A stretch of 64,000 bases of DNA from Anaerolineales bacterium. GTDB taxonomy: Bacteria > Chloroflexota > Anaerolineae > Anaerolineales > Villigracilaceae. This document shows positions 48,232 through 56,493 of this stretch, in pieces. Under the pieces are notes generated by a model. It was not told the origin of the DNA. It did no database searches and saw only the letters and a list, made by a program, of their open reading frames with translations. The stretch spans positions 1 to 64,000 of the forward strand of contig JACKAV010000001.1 of assembly GCA_020634895.1 (NCBI GenBank), in the 5' to 3' direction. Position numbers and translations under genes: made by a program. Within the stretch, counting starts at the first letter, position 1. Each line of letters opens with the position of its first letter.

Positions 48232-49890
48232 ATGCCGCGTCGTTCATTGGCTCGTCTTTACAAGGACGAGTTCTCAGGCTATTCGCTTGCAAAATTTCAA
48301 CAAGACTTATTAGCAGGTCTCACCGTTGCCGCGGTTGCCTTGCCACTTGCGCTCGCATTCGGTGTTGCTTCGGGTGCAACTGCTGCTGCGGGGTTGGTCA
48401 CTGCCATTCTTGCGGGCTTCATCATGGGCGCTCTCACGGGCGCGCCGTTTCAGATCAGCGGACCCACAGGCGCGATGTCTGCCGTGCTGATCGTGCTTGT
48501 CCAACGTTATGGGCTTGAAGGGATCTGGGTCGCAGGTTTGTTTTCAGGCGCGCTCCTGCTCCTCATTGGTCTCCTGCGCCTTGGTCGCTTCATCGCCTTC
48601 ATCCCCGCGCCCGTCATCAGCGGCTTCACCTCGGGCATCGCGCTCATCATCTTCATCGGTCAGATCGACAACTTCCTCGGCGTCAAAACCCCCGCCACCG
48701 AAACCGCCGCGCAAAAATTACTCGGATATTTTCAAGGCGGATTCACCCCCAGCCTTCAATCGCTGACTCTCGGACTCGTCGTCATTGCGACGATGCTATT
48801 CATGCCGAAAAAATGGACAGCGCGATTCCCCGCTTCGCTCCTTGGCATCATCCTCGCCACGCTTCTCAACTGGACCTTGAATTGGTCTGCCCCAACGATT
48901 GGAGCAATCCCGCAAACGCTTCTCCTCAATGACCGCCTGAGCCTTGCCCACATCCCATGGTCGAATCTCCCCGATTTCATCGCGCCTATTTTGACGATCA
49001 CCGCGCTCGGCGCAGTGGAGTCCTTACTGTGTGGCGCTGTTGGCTCGAATATGACGGGCATCCGCTTACAAGCCAATCAAGAACTCATCGCACAAGGCAT
49101 CGGCAATATGCTCATCCCGTTCTTCGGCGGAGTCCCAGCTACGGCAGCAATTGCGCGTTCCAGCGTTGGCATCAAATCAGGCGGGCAGACTCGTCTTGTG
49201 AGCATTGTCCACGCGGTGGGATTGTTACTGTCCATGTTTCTGTTGGCGTCATTCATGGGACGAATCCCGTTGGCGGCTTTGGCAGGTGTATTGATGGTGA
49301 CCGCCATCCGCATGAACGAATGGGACGCGATCAAGTTCATCTTCGGCAAACGCTTCAAGACCGATATGATCGCTTTTACGATCACGATGTTTGCGACCAT
49401 CGTCCTCGATCTGACGCAAGCCATCCTCATCGGCTCTTTTCTGGCTGGCGCGGTCTTCCTCAACAAGATCGCCAGCATTGACGTCTCTGTACAGGAAATT
49501 GATATCGACCGCCTCAAGCAAAGGGGTATCCAGACCGCAGGCAAGTGCAAGCATGTGAAGGTCGCTTTCCTCACGGGTCCGTTATTCTTTGCAGCGACAG
49601 GTCAATTTAATGAGACATTCCAAAACCTGAAGGATACACACGCGTTGGTATTGTCCATGCGCGGGGTGTCTCTGATCGATACGGCTGGCATCGAGGCGAT
49701 CCATCGTCTGCACGAACGACTCCACAAACAAGGCGGCATGCTGATGTTTGCAGGAGTCCATGAGAATGCGTACAACATGATGCAACGCGGCGGACTCGTA
49801 GAAATCATCGGGGAGAAAAATTTCTTCTGGTCCAGCGACCAGGCTATCGTCGAGGCAGAGAGGCGCGGATGTCAGTTTTGTCAAGCTTGA
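48232..49890 (+). CDS. SulP-family anion permease with STAS domain
   Basis: 552 aa from the ATG at 48232, with CGGAGAA before it; a TTG start at 48181 would add residues without hydrophobic character. About 11-12 membrane helices (residues 20-415), then a cytoplasmic STAS domain (near 430-545) with VLSMRGVSLIDTAGIEAIHR. The transport core shows GLTVAAVALPLALAFGVASG, ISGPTGAMSAVLIVLV and GVPATAAIARSSVGIKSGGQ. It may carry sulfate, bicarbonate or another anion. The carbonic anhydrase-like gene nearby would suit bicarbonate, but that is a guess. Confidence 0.88.
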   Translation: MPRRSLARLYKDEFSGYSLAKFQQDLLAGLTVAAVALPLALAFGVASGATAAAGLVTAILAGFIMGALTGAPFQISGPTGAMSAVLIVLVQRYGLEGIWVAGLFSGALLLLIGLLRLGRFIAFIPAPVISGFTSGIALIIFIGQIDNFLGVKTPATETAAQKLLGYFQGGFTPSLQSLTLGLVVIATMLFMPKKWTARFPASLLGIILATLLNWTLNWSAPTIGAIPQTLLLNDRLSLAHIPWSNLPDFIAPILTITALGAVESLLCGAVGSNMTGIRLQANQELIAQGIGNMLIPFFGGVPATAAIARSSVGIKSGGQTRLVSIVHAVGLLLSMFLLASFMGRIPLAALAGVLMVTAIRMNEWDAIKFIFGKRFKTDMIAFTITMFATIVLDLTQAILIGSFLAGAVFLNKIASIDVSVQEIDIDRLKQRGIQTAGKCKHVKVAFLTGPLFFAATGQFNETFQNLKDTHALVLSMRGVSLIDTAGIEAIHRLHERLHKQGGMLMFAGVHENAYNMMQRGGLVEIIGEKNFFWSSDQAIVEAERRGCQFCQA

Positions 49891-49913
49891 ACAGATTTGT
49901 TCCCCTGACAGCG

Positions 49914-49953
49914 ATGACCCCAAATACCTATTTCGGGTAGTTGGGGTCATTTG
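49914..49953 (+). terminator. Terminator after the SulP gene
   Basis: ATGACCCCAA (49914-49923) with TTGGGGTCAT (49941-49950) and a 17-nt loop, followed by TTG. It ends the SulP transcript before the next lipoprotein gene. Confidence 0.75.
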
Positions 49954-49975
49954 TACAATGGTTGTGGAGGACGAA

Positions 49976-50758
49976 ATGAAAAAACATTTGGTTTTGTTTC
50001 TGCTTTTGGTGTTGGGATTTTCCACGGCGTGCCAGACTCTTTTTCCGGTAAAAGATACTCCCCGCGATGGGACGGTCATCACTACCTGCGCGAATGTTAC
50101 CAGCGCGATTCGGGGATTGCAAACCAATGATGTGCCGAATAGTTTGTATGAGACTGGTGTCAAACAAGGTAATGAATTTGATGCGAACGAATATTTTGGG
50201 GTTCTGCCGGGGATTTCGATGCGGGAGGGATATGTGCTCGACTATATTTTCCCGGTCGACTTTTTAGGGGCGTATCCGGTTTTGGCTGCCCGTCCTGTTG
50301 AGCAGACCGCATATACCTCTTCGGGAGATTTGCCCGAAGATTCCGAGTTGTTCAAGTATTGGAATTATATGGACGTCAACGATACGGAGCAGGGATATTT
50401 CGAGTACACCGCCTTTCTCGCAACTGCGGACCAGTTCTATCTTGTGTGGCATGCCAATTACAATGATGAGGAGATCGTTTGCGATCGGGCGGATGTGGAT
50501 GATATTGTCACTGAGAGAAATACAGGAAATTTTGGCTTCGAATTCGACAAAGACCAAATGACACAGATCCGCGCAATGAATAATATCGAGCCGCTGGTCA
50601 AATTGACCAATACCACTGCCGTTGTTGAGATCGTTACTTTTAGCAAGTGGGGCGGATTCTTCCGCGTGACCTACACCATCGATCGTGCCTTTCCACATTC
50701 CATTATCGATGTGCAGGAGGAGAATATTGTTCCTTATGATTGCGGGATCATGTTCTAG
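49976..50758 (+). CDS. Lipoprotein of unknown function
   Basis: 260 aa from the ATG at 49976, behind GGAGG; an ATG at 49958 gives a poorer signal. The signal peptide ends at lipobox STAC (Cys near 20). No known domain. It contains GISMREGYVLDYIFPVDFLG, AYPVLAARPVEQTAY, YWNYMDVNDTEQGYFEYTAF and a C-terminal pattern FRVTYTIDRAFPHSIIDVQE, all beta-rich. It may be an exported binding protein. Confidence 0.7.
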   Translation: MKKHLVLFLLLVLGFSTACQTLFPVKDTPRDGTVITTCANVTSAIRGLQTNDVPNSLYETGVKQGNEFDANEYFGVLPGISMREGYVLDYIFPVDFLGAYPVLAARPVEQTAYTSSGDLPEDSELFKYWNYMDVNDTEQGYFEYTAFLATADQFYLVWHANYNDEEIVCDRADVDDIVTERNTGNFGFEFDKDQMTQIRAMNNIEPLVKLTNTTAVVEIVTFSKWGGFFRVTYTIDRAFPHSIIDVQEENIVPYDCGIMF

Positions 50759-50767
50759 TGCGAAAAT

Positions 50768-50795
50768 AAAAAGAAGGCGAAACCGCCTTCTTTTT
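50768..50795. terminator. Bidirectional terminator
   Basis: AAAAAGAAGGCG with CGCCTTCTTTTT around AAAC. It lies between the lipoprotein gene (plus) and the acyltransferase pair (minus). Confidence 0.9.
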
Positions 50796-51474
50796 ATTTG
50801 TTCTCGCTCAGAAGCTTTTTTGTCAACGGGAAATCTTTGTAGTATCCCCGGTAACTTTCGGGCAGCATCGCCGCAATATGACAGAATAACTCGTCGATGG
50901 AATCTTGCAGTAGTTTATCCCGTTCTGCGCCTTTTACGGATTTAATATCCGGCGGGTAATAAATATCTCCATTCGTTGTGATGGTCAACTTTAGTTTTTT
51001 GAAATGTTTGAGTCTTGCCACTACATCGGCGTCTTCCGTTCCGGTCAACGCTACTGGGATGATTCCCACTTTTGCTGTGCTCGCAATGTAGATCGCGCCG
51101 GGTTCGGCTTTGAGCAGGCTTACTTTTTTTGAGCGTGTTCCTTCCGGCGCGATGATCATCACAGCGCCTTTTTTCAAGCGTGAAATGAACTCACGCATGG
51201 CGCTCATGTCTGCTTCGCCGCGCGTCAGCCAGGTGACGTTGAAGATTCTGCCAGCCAGCCTTCCATACCAGTATTTTTTATATTTATCCGTCAACGGGTG
51301 GATGAGGTCATCGTTATCGAGCACGTAATAGACGACCAGAGAATCCAGCCTGCCGAGATGATTGGACGCCAGCATATATCCGCCTTTGGGAAGTTTGGTG
51401 ATATCCCCGTCTACTTCGATATCGGCGATGAGCGGCAGGATTTTTCGTGCAATGAAGCGCAGGGTTGCAGACAT
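50794..51474 (-). CDS. PlsC-like acyltransferase 1
   Basis: 226 aa, 1-acyl-glycerol-3-phosphate acyltransferase family. Motif I is NHLGRLDSLVVY (HxxxxD with Asp), and motif III is APEGTRSKKVSLL. IIPVALTGTED is motif IV. The N-terminus (LRFIARKILPLIADIEVDGD) is amphipathic and not a full membrane helix. It likely adds an acyl chain in phospholipid or related lipid synthesis. The upstream gene ends directly before its start (51475). Confidence 0.85.
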   Translation of the reverse strand: MSATLRFIARKILPLIADIEVDGDITKLPKGGYMLASNHLGRLDSLVVYYVLDNDDLIHPLTDKYKKYWYGRLAGRIFNVTWLTRGEADMSAMREFISRLKKGAVMIIAPEGTRSKKVSLLKAEPGAIYIASTAKVGIIPVALTGTEDADVVARLKHFKKLKLTITTNGDIYYPPDIKSVKGAERDKLLQDSIDELFCHIAAMLPESYRGYYKDFPLTKKLLSENK

Positions 51475-52143
51475 TTAATTCTTCTCTGCAAGCAGTTTCT
51501 GTAAACTCGGATGATCGGCGTAATAGCCGCGGTTGTGCTCTGGCAGCATCACCGCAATGTGACACATGATCTCGTCGGTAAATTCCTGTAATTTTTCCTC
51601 GCGGTTTTCGGTGGGGAAAAGCGGCAGGACAAAGGATGGACCCGCAGTAAGCGTGATATGCGTCCGCTTGAACCTTTTGAGGTTGCTCAGAAGGATTCGG
51701 TCTTCCGAACCGCTGATGGCAACGGGTACGATGGTCCAACCCATTTTCGAGGCGAGGTAGGCAACGCCCGGCTTGCCTTGCGCCATCTTCTCATCACGGG
51801 CGCGGGTGCCTTCCGGTGCAATGACCAAGGTCTGCCCGGATTCCATGCGCTTGATCATTTCGCGCATCGCTTTCAGGTCCGGGTTGAAGCGGTCGACGAA
51901 AATGGCGTTGAGGTGTTTTCCAAGCCAGCGCAGGATGGGATTCTCTTCCCATTTTTCGGCAACCGGAATAAAAAGATTCCAGTTATCAAGAGCGTAGTAG
52001 GCGAGAGGGGCATCCAAAAAACCAAGGTGGTTGACGGCAATGACAAATCCGCCTTGCTCGGGCAGGTTCTCGTAACCGCTTGCTTCCACTTTTGCAATGA
52101 GTTTAATGATGGAGCGGATTAACCAGACGATGATTTTCTTCAT
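51475..52143 (-). CDS. PlsC-like acyltransferase 2
   Basis: 222 aa paralog of the next gene (same directional order), with motif I NHLGFLDAPLAYY, the nearby AIFVDRFNPDLKAM, motif III APEGTRARDEKMA and IVPVAISGSED. The start has KKIIVWLIRSIIKLIAKVEA, an amphipathic helix. The two tandem enzymes share the same layout and 0 bp spacing. They may add different acyl chains, or one may be a regulator-like paralog, which cannot be told. Confidence 0.85.
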   Translation of the reverse strand: MKKIIVWLIRSIIKLIAKVEASGYENLPEQGGFVIAVNHLGFLDAPLAYYALDNWNLFIPVAEKWEENPILRWLGKHLNAIFVDRFNPDLKAMREMIKRMESGQTLVIAPEGTRARDEKMAQGKPGVAYLASKMGWTIVPVAISGSEDRILLSNLKRFKRTHITLTAGPSFVLPLFPTENREEKLQEFTDEIMCHIAVMLPEHNRGYYADHPSLQKLLAEKN

Positions 52144-52228
52144 AGGGTCATATTGTACACGCTTATTTTTTAGTGCGTTAAATAAAAAAAGCCCCGCGTT
52201 TCCGCAGGACTTTTCCTTCTGATGAGGT

Positions 52229-52618
52229 CTATCCCCAGATATAGTTTGTGTTGGTTTTATGGTGCGCGGCTTTTTGTTCGCCGTAGGCGTTGAACATTTT
52301 CACAAAGATGTCGTAATCTGCCGGTGTCATATCGATAAGCTGGAAACCGACATTGTAAATGGTGGGGTCATACGGATCGGTGCCGCACCAGCGTGTACGG
52401 GCTGAGAATGTAATAAAACTCTTCATGGAGATTTGATTGACCTGGTCTATGCATAGATCCATATCAAGACCGGCGGGCATCGGCTTGCTGCTCTCAAGTT
52501 TAAAACCGCCGGTGCTGATGTCTGTGATCTGCCCGATCAATTCACCCGTGTTCTTATCCAGAACGCGCATGTAGTATGAGAAGTTTCTGCGGGGTAATTT
52601 TCTTTTTTCAGTTGCCAT
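52229..52618 (-). CDS. PilZ-domain c-di-GMP-binding protein
   Basis: 129 aa. The RxxxR motif reads KRKLPRRNFSYYMRV (basic N-terminus), and the DxSxxG motif reads ITDISTGGFKLES (near 37). These bind cyclic di-GMP. The rest (FITFSARTRWCGTDPYDPTI, YNVGFQLIDMTPADYDIF) is the beta barrel and C-terminal helix. A single PilZ domain protein, likely a diffusible effector. AGGAGG lies before the ATG. Confidence 0.88.
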   Translation of the reverse strand: MATEKRKLPRRNFSYYMRVLDKNTGELIGQITDISTGGFKLESSKPMPAGLDMDLCIDQVNQISMKSFITFSARTRWCGTDPYDPTIYNVGFQLIDMTPADYDIFVKMFNAYGEQKAAHHKTNTNYIWG

Positions 52619-52729
52619 ATCTACCTCCTTACAAAAATGATAGGCAATTCGATTTTAGTGCAATCTTTTTGTGAAAGGCATCCTGCCAGACTGATTATTA
52701 TGAAACTGCAATTAACCCGCGCTTGCTCC

Positions 52730-53881
52730 TTAATTTTCCTTGCTGAGAATATGTGTCAGGATCGTGGCGCCAGAGCCGCCAATGTTCTGCGCCATGCCGA
52801 TGGATGCGCCATCGACCTGGGTCGCGTCACATTCGCCTCTTAACTGTTGGACGACTTCAACGATCTGATACATACCCGTCGCTCCAACGGGATGACCACG
52901 CGCCTTCAGCCCGCCTCGGGTGCAGACGGGGATTTTGCCGCTCACTCCAATCTGATTCTCCAGCCCAAGCCTGACACCCTGACCCCGCTCGGCGAAACCG
53001 GTCGCTTCGAGCGAGAGCGCCGCCATAATGGAAAAGGCATCGTGAAGTTCGAATACATCGATATCTTCCGGTTTTACACCCGCCATCTCATACGCCTGTT
53101 TCGAAGAGAGATAAGCCGCGTTCAGGAACATCGGGTCTTTACGCGAATGGACGGCGATCGAATCCGTTGCGGCTGCCGAGGCAGAGACGACTACTCTCGG
53201 TCTGCGCATCACCTTCTCCGCTGGGACGATGATCACTGCGGCGGCACCGTCTCCCACCGGCGAGGCATCCAACAAATTAATGGGAGTGGCAACCATTGAA
53301 GATCTTTCGAATTTTTCCACGGTGATCTTTTCGTGCAGGCGCGCATACGGGTTGTGCATGGCATTGGCATGCGAGTTGATCGAGAACGGCGCGAAGTCTT
53401 CATGCTTCCAGCCGAACTCGTGCATGTAACGCCGCATGACCAGGGCGTTGATGCCCACAAACGAAACGCCCTGCTCGACTTCATAATCCGAATCCGCTGC
53501 GGTTGCCAAAGCCGCGGTGACGTCTTTTCCGGCTTTGTCGGTCATTTTTTCGACACCCACCACCAGCGCGGATTCGACGTCGCCCGCTGAAACAGCCATC
53601 AGCGCGGAACGAAACGCAGCCGCACCGGAGCCGCACGCCGCCTCGATCTTAACCGCTTCCTGTTTCCACAACCCGACCCAATCGCCAAAGAAGGTTCCCA
53701 ACTGGTTCTGTCCGCTGACCATGGGGGAAAGCATGTTGCCCACGTATAACGCGTCGACCTTTTCCACGCCTGCGTCCTGCATGGCAAGGAAGGCGGCTTC
53801 TCCGCCGAGCTCGCGCAGGGATTTGTCCCAGTGTTCGTCCACTTTGGTCTGACCAATTCCGAGAATCGCTACTTTTTTCAT
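52730..53881 (-). CDS. SCP2-type thiolase
   Basis: 383 aa. The thiolase fold: nucleophile C83 in KIEAACGSGAAAFRSA, HDAF in DVFELHDAFSIMA and GGLKARGHPVGATGMYQ (catalytic His), then IGMAQNIGGSGATILTHIL at the C-terminus instead of the classical CxG of biosynthetic thiolases. This layout fits the SCP-2 or non-decarboxylating type often found in archaea and Chloroflexota. In those groups the partner is a DUF35 OB-fold gene, but none is adjacent here. Likely acetyl-CoA acyltransferase activity. Confidence 0.88.
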   Translation of the reverse strand: MKKVAILGIGQTKVDEHWDKSLRELGGEAAFLAMQDAGVEKVDALYVGNMLSPMVSGQNQLGTFFGDWVGLWKQEAVKIEAACGSGAAAFRSALMAVSAGDVESALVVGVEKMTDKAGKDVTAALATAADSDYEVEQGVSFVGINALVMRRYMHEFGWKHEDFAPFSINSHANAMHNPYARLHEKITVEKFERSSMVATPINLLDASPVGDGAAAVIIVPAEKVMRRPRVVVSASAAATDSIAVHSRKDPMFLNAAYLSSKQAYEMAGVKPEDIDVFELHDAFSIMAALSLEATGFAERGQGVRLGLENQIGVSGKIPVCTRGGLKARGHPVGATGMYQIVEVVQQLRGECDATQVDGASIGMAQNIGGSGATILTHILSKEN

Positions 53882-54019
53882 GGCACCTCAATCCTGATTC
53901 TAACGTATTCGCCTGTCAAGAGCTATCATGAATTTTGAATGTGTCTCATTTGGTAGATTCGAGCGATTGTCACATCTGCGGTTTCTTGCTATGCTAGTGG
54001 AAACAGAAGGAGTAATCTG

Positions 54020-54472
54020 ATGAAACGATTTTATATGGTTCTGGTCTTGACCGCGGCTTTATTGGTATCTGCCTGCGGACAAAAGGAATCGCCGATCATA
54101 TACCCAACGCCCGAACTTACAAACGACTGGACGGTGAGCATGACGCAAACCGGCGGCATCATGGGGTTGCAGCGCACCATCGAAGTGAATGCGGACGGCA
54201 GTTACACTGTTACTGACAGCCGCAGCGGTGATGTGGTCACTGGCACGCTGGCGGCAGATGAAATTGGCGAGTTGAAGGGACTGGTTACCAGCATTAAGTT
54301 CGCGGCACCAGAACTTCAGTCCAATTGCGCCGATTGCTTTTTGTACGATATTAATATCCAAAGCAATGGGCAAAAGCTGATCATTCAGGCTGACGATGTG
54401 ACATTGCCCGATTCGGGTGTGGAGGCGCTGGTCAGCTTCCTGCGCGGAAAGATCGAGGCGGCGATGCAGTGA
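54020..54472 (+). CDS. Lipoprotein of unknown function
   Basis: 150 aa. Lipoprotein signal KRFYMVLVLTAALLVSAC (Cys near 19). The mature part DWTVSMTQTGGIMGLQRTIEV, SYTVTDSRSGDVVTGTLA and a Cys pair (LQSNCADCFLYDINIQ) form a small beta sandwich. No family is recognised. AGGAG precedes the ATG by 7-8 nt. It overlaps the following gene by 4 bp in the GTG-start frame. Confidence 0.7.
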   Translation: MKRFYMVLVLTAALLVSACGQKESPIIYPTPELTNDWTVSMTQTGGIMGLQRTIEVNADGSYTVTDSRSGDVVTGTLAADEIGELKGLVTSIKFAAPELQSNCADCFLYDINIQSNGQKLIIQADDVTLPDSGVEALVSFLRGKIEAAMQ

Positions 54473-54474
54473 GC

Positions 54475-54993
54475 ATGGACCGTTCCGCATGGCTTGAGAA
54501 ATATTTTCAGAGAGTTATCGAATCATCCGAAGAGGGTGCGGCGGCGGTCCGCTTTGTGAGGGAGAATCAGGTTCGGGTTGGAATGAGGCGGGCGCGGAAA
54601 AGTGTGGGAGCGTTCTGGACGTTGAGTCGAAAATTTTATTTGAACTCGGTCCACTATACGATGGAGTCCGCGCTTGAAAATCCGCGCGCATGGACGTTGT
54701 TCGTGCATGAAGTCCGCCACCTTCAGCAGGGAACGTTGACTGCCATGTCTGTTTATGGAGAACTGGATGCGTGGCAGTATGAGTTTCGGTTGTATAAGAA
54801 ATTGACGGGGAGAAAGCTAAAGCCCGAATTGGAGGAATTGCTTTCACTGCCCCTTGAATTTGACCGGACAACCTTGAAGCATGCACAACAATTGATGACA
54901 AAATTCGCAGGTTTTTGGTACGGCGCGTGGATATTGCCTTTGTATCCCATTCATAAAGAAATAAAATTTTGGGTTATGCGAAAATCACATTGA
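54475..54993 (+). CDS. HExxH-containing hypothetical protein
   Basis: 172 aa from the ATG at 54475 (a GTG at 54469 is an alternative). The HExxH zinc motif is in WTLFVHEVRHLQQGTLTAM, with GELDAWQYEFRLYKKL 20 residues on, so a third Glu or Asp ligand may exist, as in gluzincin-type zincins. The N-terminus is basic and amphipathic. No known family. The protein may be a metalloprotease or a metal-binding protein, and it lacks a signal peptide. It follows the lipoprotein gene with an overlap or 2-bp gap. Confidence 0.55.
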   Translation: MDRSAWLEKYFQRVIESSEEGAAAVRFVRENQVRVGMRRARKSVGAFWTLSRKFYLNSVHYTMESALENPRAWTLFVHEVRHLQQGTLTAMSVYGELDAWQYEFRLYKKLTGRKLKPELEELLSLPLEFDRTTLKHAQQLMTKFAGFWYGAWILPLYPIHKEIKFWVMRKSH

Positions 54994-55041
54994 AATCTAC
55001 ACAAGGATTTTACAAATCTAAAAGGTCTTTTTAATGTATCG

Positions 55042-55064
55042 TCATCATGTTTGTTATATGATGA
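55042..55064. repeat. Inverted repeat upstream of the leader RNA
   Basis: TCATCAT (55042-55048) with ATGATGA (55058-55064), 9-nt spacer. It lies in the promoter region of the leader RNA described next and may be an operator. Confidence 0.5.
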
Positions 55065-55075
55065 TGTCAAGAACA

Positions 55076-55262
55076 AGAAAGGAGGTTGCGATCGAGACAC
55101 CACCTAAAACAAATGAGACAGGGAAGGGCGAAACGCCATAAGCTGGTCAAAGCCTAGTTATTTGAACCAGACGTTCCCCTAACGATAGGAAGGCTGCATT
55201 AAATCGTCTCCTTCCCCCGGTAAGTTCGTTCGACGGATGGGTAACCCCCATCCGTCTTTTTG
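55076..55262 (+). ncRNA. Structured leader RNA ending in a terminator
   Basis: A 187-base region without a convincing gene. GGGAA (55121-55125) with TTCCC (55174-55178) closes a three-way junction that holds GGCG/CGCC (55127-55137, loop AAA) and CTGGTCAAA with TTTGAACCAG (55143-55170, one bulge). Downstream, ACGAT (55182-55186) with ATCGT (55203-55207) and GGAAGG (55188-55193) with CCTTCC (55210-55215) interleave, either as an H-type pseudoknot or as alternatives. The terminator GACGGATGGG (55232-55241) with CCCATCCGTC (55247-55256) and TTTTT ends 27 bp before the peptidase ATG. Such an order fits an attenuation or riboswitch-like control. No known riboswitch consensus was recognised. Confidence 0.6.
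55232..55262 (+). terminator. Intrinsic terminator ahead of the peptidase gene
   Basis: Ten perfect base pairs and a TAACC loop, followed by TTTTTG. It lies between the structured leader and the gene at 55289, so it either ends a small RNA or decides read-through. Confidence 0.9.
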
Positions 55263-55288
55263 TTCCCTGAATTTGATACAATCTTTAT

Positions 55289-55975
55289 ATGTCACTGAAC
55301 TTACATTTATTTTCCACCCCCGGTGAAAAGGACATCCGTTATGTTGTGGATGCCTGCCGCCCATATTTGGAGGGTAAAGAAGAACCGACTGTAGCGTATT
55401 TGCCGTTGGCGTCATTGTATGCTGAACGCTGGCTTGGAATGGCGGAAGAATCGTTCAAGGGACTCGCCGAGTTAAAAACAGTCAACACCGAGTTGATGTC
55501 TCAAAAGGCAATTGAAGACATTATTCGAAACGCACAGGTGGTGTATATTCCTGGCGGCAATACTTTTTTGCTTAACCATCGTTTATATGCCAGCGGCGTA
55601 ATGCCTTTTCTGCAAAAGCGGATTCAGGCGGGATTGCCCCTGGTTGGGTTTAGTGCGGGCGCGATCTTATGCGGACCCAACATCCTCACATCAAACGACC
55701 TGAATTCTGTGGGTACTTCATTCTTTAAAGGGTTGAAGGTGATTCCGTTTAACGTATCGCCGCATTATCCATTGGATGCATATGGACAATCTGTAAAAGA
55801 TGAATGGCTTTCTGATTATCATTTCTTCCACGACAATCCCATTATCATGATGTGCGACGGTTCCTATATAAAGGTCGATGGGAAGAAAACAACCCTTGTG
55901 CGGGGGGAAGCCTATATTTTGAGAAAAGATTCAGAAAAGGAAAAGCTCGAAGAAGGTCAACTTATCGCGCTTTAG
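55289..55975 (+). CDS. Peptidase E-like protein (S51)
   Basis: 228 aa of the class I glutamine-amidotransferase-like fold. PGGNTFLL is the conserved glycine-Asn loop, and VGFSAGAILCGPNI has the nucleophile Ser in GFSAGA as in PepE (aspartyl dipeptidase). The catalytic His is probably in VSPHYPLD. Substrates may be Asp-X dipeptides or cyanophycin-like polymers. The leader RNA may regulate it. The next gene starts 8 bp after its stop. Confidence 0.82.
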   Translation: MSLNLHLFSTPGEKDIRYVVDACRPYLEGKEEPTVAYLPLASLYAERWLGMAEESFKGLAELKTVNTELMSQKAIEDIIRNAQVVYIPGGNTFLLNHRLYASGVMPFLQKRIQAGLPLVGFSAGAILCGPNILTSNDLNSVGTSFFKGLKVIPFNVSPHYPLDAYGQSVKDEWLSDYHFFHDNPIIMMCDGSYIKVDGKKTTLVRGEAYILRKDSEKEKLEEGQLIAL

Positions 55976-55983
55976 GAGAAAAC

Positions 55984-56493
55984 ATGAATGAAACCTGGAT
56001 GCCGGGCAGCAAGACCGAGTTGATGTCTGCCATTGAGCATGAATGGAATGCGCTGATCGCGCTCGCCGACTCGTTGACGGATGAGCAGATGAAGACGCCG
56101 GACTCCGGCGGCTGGTCGCCAAAGGATAACCTTGCCCATATCACCGAATGGATTCACATTCTTCTGGGCTATCACATGGATGGAAAGCCTGCGCACGAGG
56201 TCATTGGCGTCAGCGAGGATGTGGTTAAAGGCTGGGATATGGAAGTCATCAACCCTGTGCTGTTTGAACGGAACAAAAACCGTTCCCGCAGCGAGGTAAT
56301 GGACTTGTTAAAAGCTGCCTATGCTCAAATGACCAAAAGACTTAACGCCGCCCCGTTTGAAGACCTGCTCAAGCCGCGTCATGCCGACGATCCGCAAAAA
56401 CGCCCCGTTTTGTTATGGGTTATGGGCGATTCTGCCGAACATTTTCAAGAACATCGTGAGACCATCGAAAAAGGAATTAAGAAGCAATCATGA
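55984..56493 (+). CDS. ClbS/DfsB-like four-helix-bundle protein
   Basis: 169 aa from the ATG at 55984 with AGGAGAA in front. TELMSAIEHEWNALIALADS, GGWSPKDNLAHITEWIHILL and ESAEHFQEH-like GDSAEHFQEHRETIEKG match DinB-like/ClbS proteins, where a Trp-Ser-x-Lys-Asp and His pattern (WSPKDNLAHI) is the family core. ClbS is a cyclopropane hydrolase that protects DNA from colibactin; most homologs have unknown roles. The stop overlaps the map ATG (ATGA). Confidence 0.75.
   Translation: MNETWMPGSKTELMSAIEHEWNALIALADSLTDEQMKTPDSGGWSPKDNLAHITEWIHILLGYHMDGKPAHEVIGVSEDVVKGWDMEVINPVLFERNKNRSRSEVMDLLKAAYAQMTKRLNAAPFEDLLKPRHADDPQKRPVLLWVMGDSAEHFQEHRETIEKGIKKQS

Noticed and set aside
55076..55262. Known riboswitch class (SAM, TPP, cobalamin, c-di-GMP, fluoride, ZTP, glycine)
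   Set aside because: The core sequence signatures that I know for these classes are not present.
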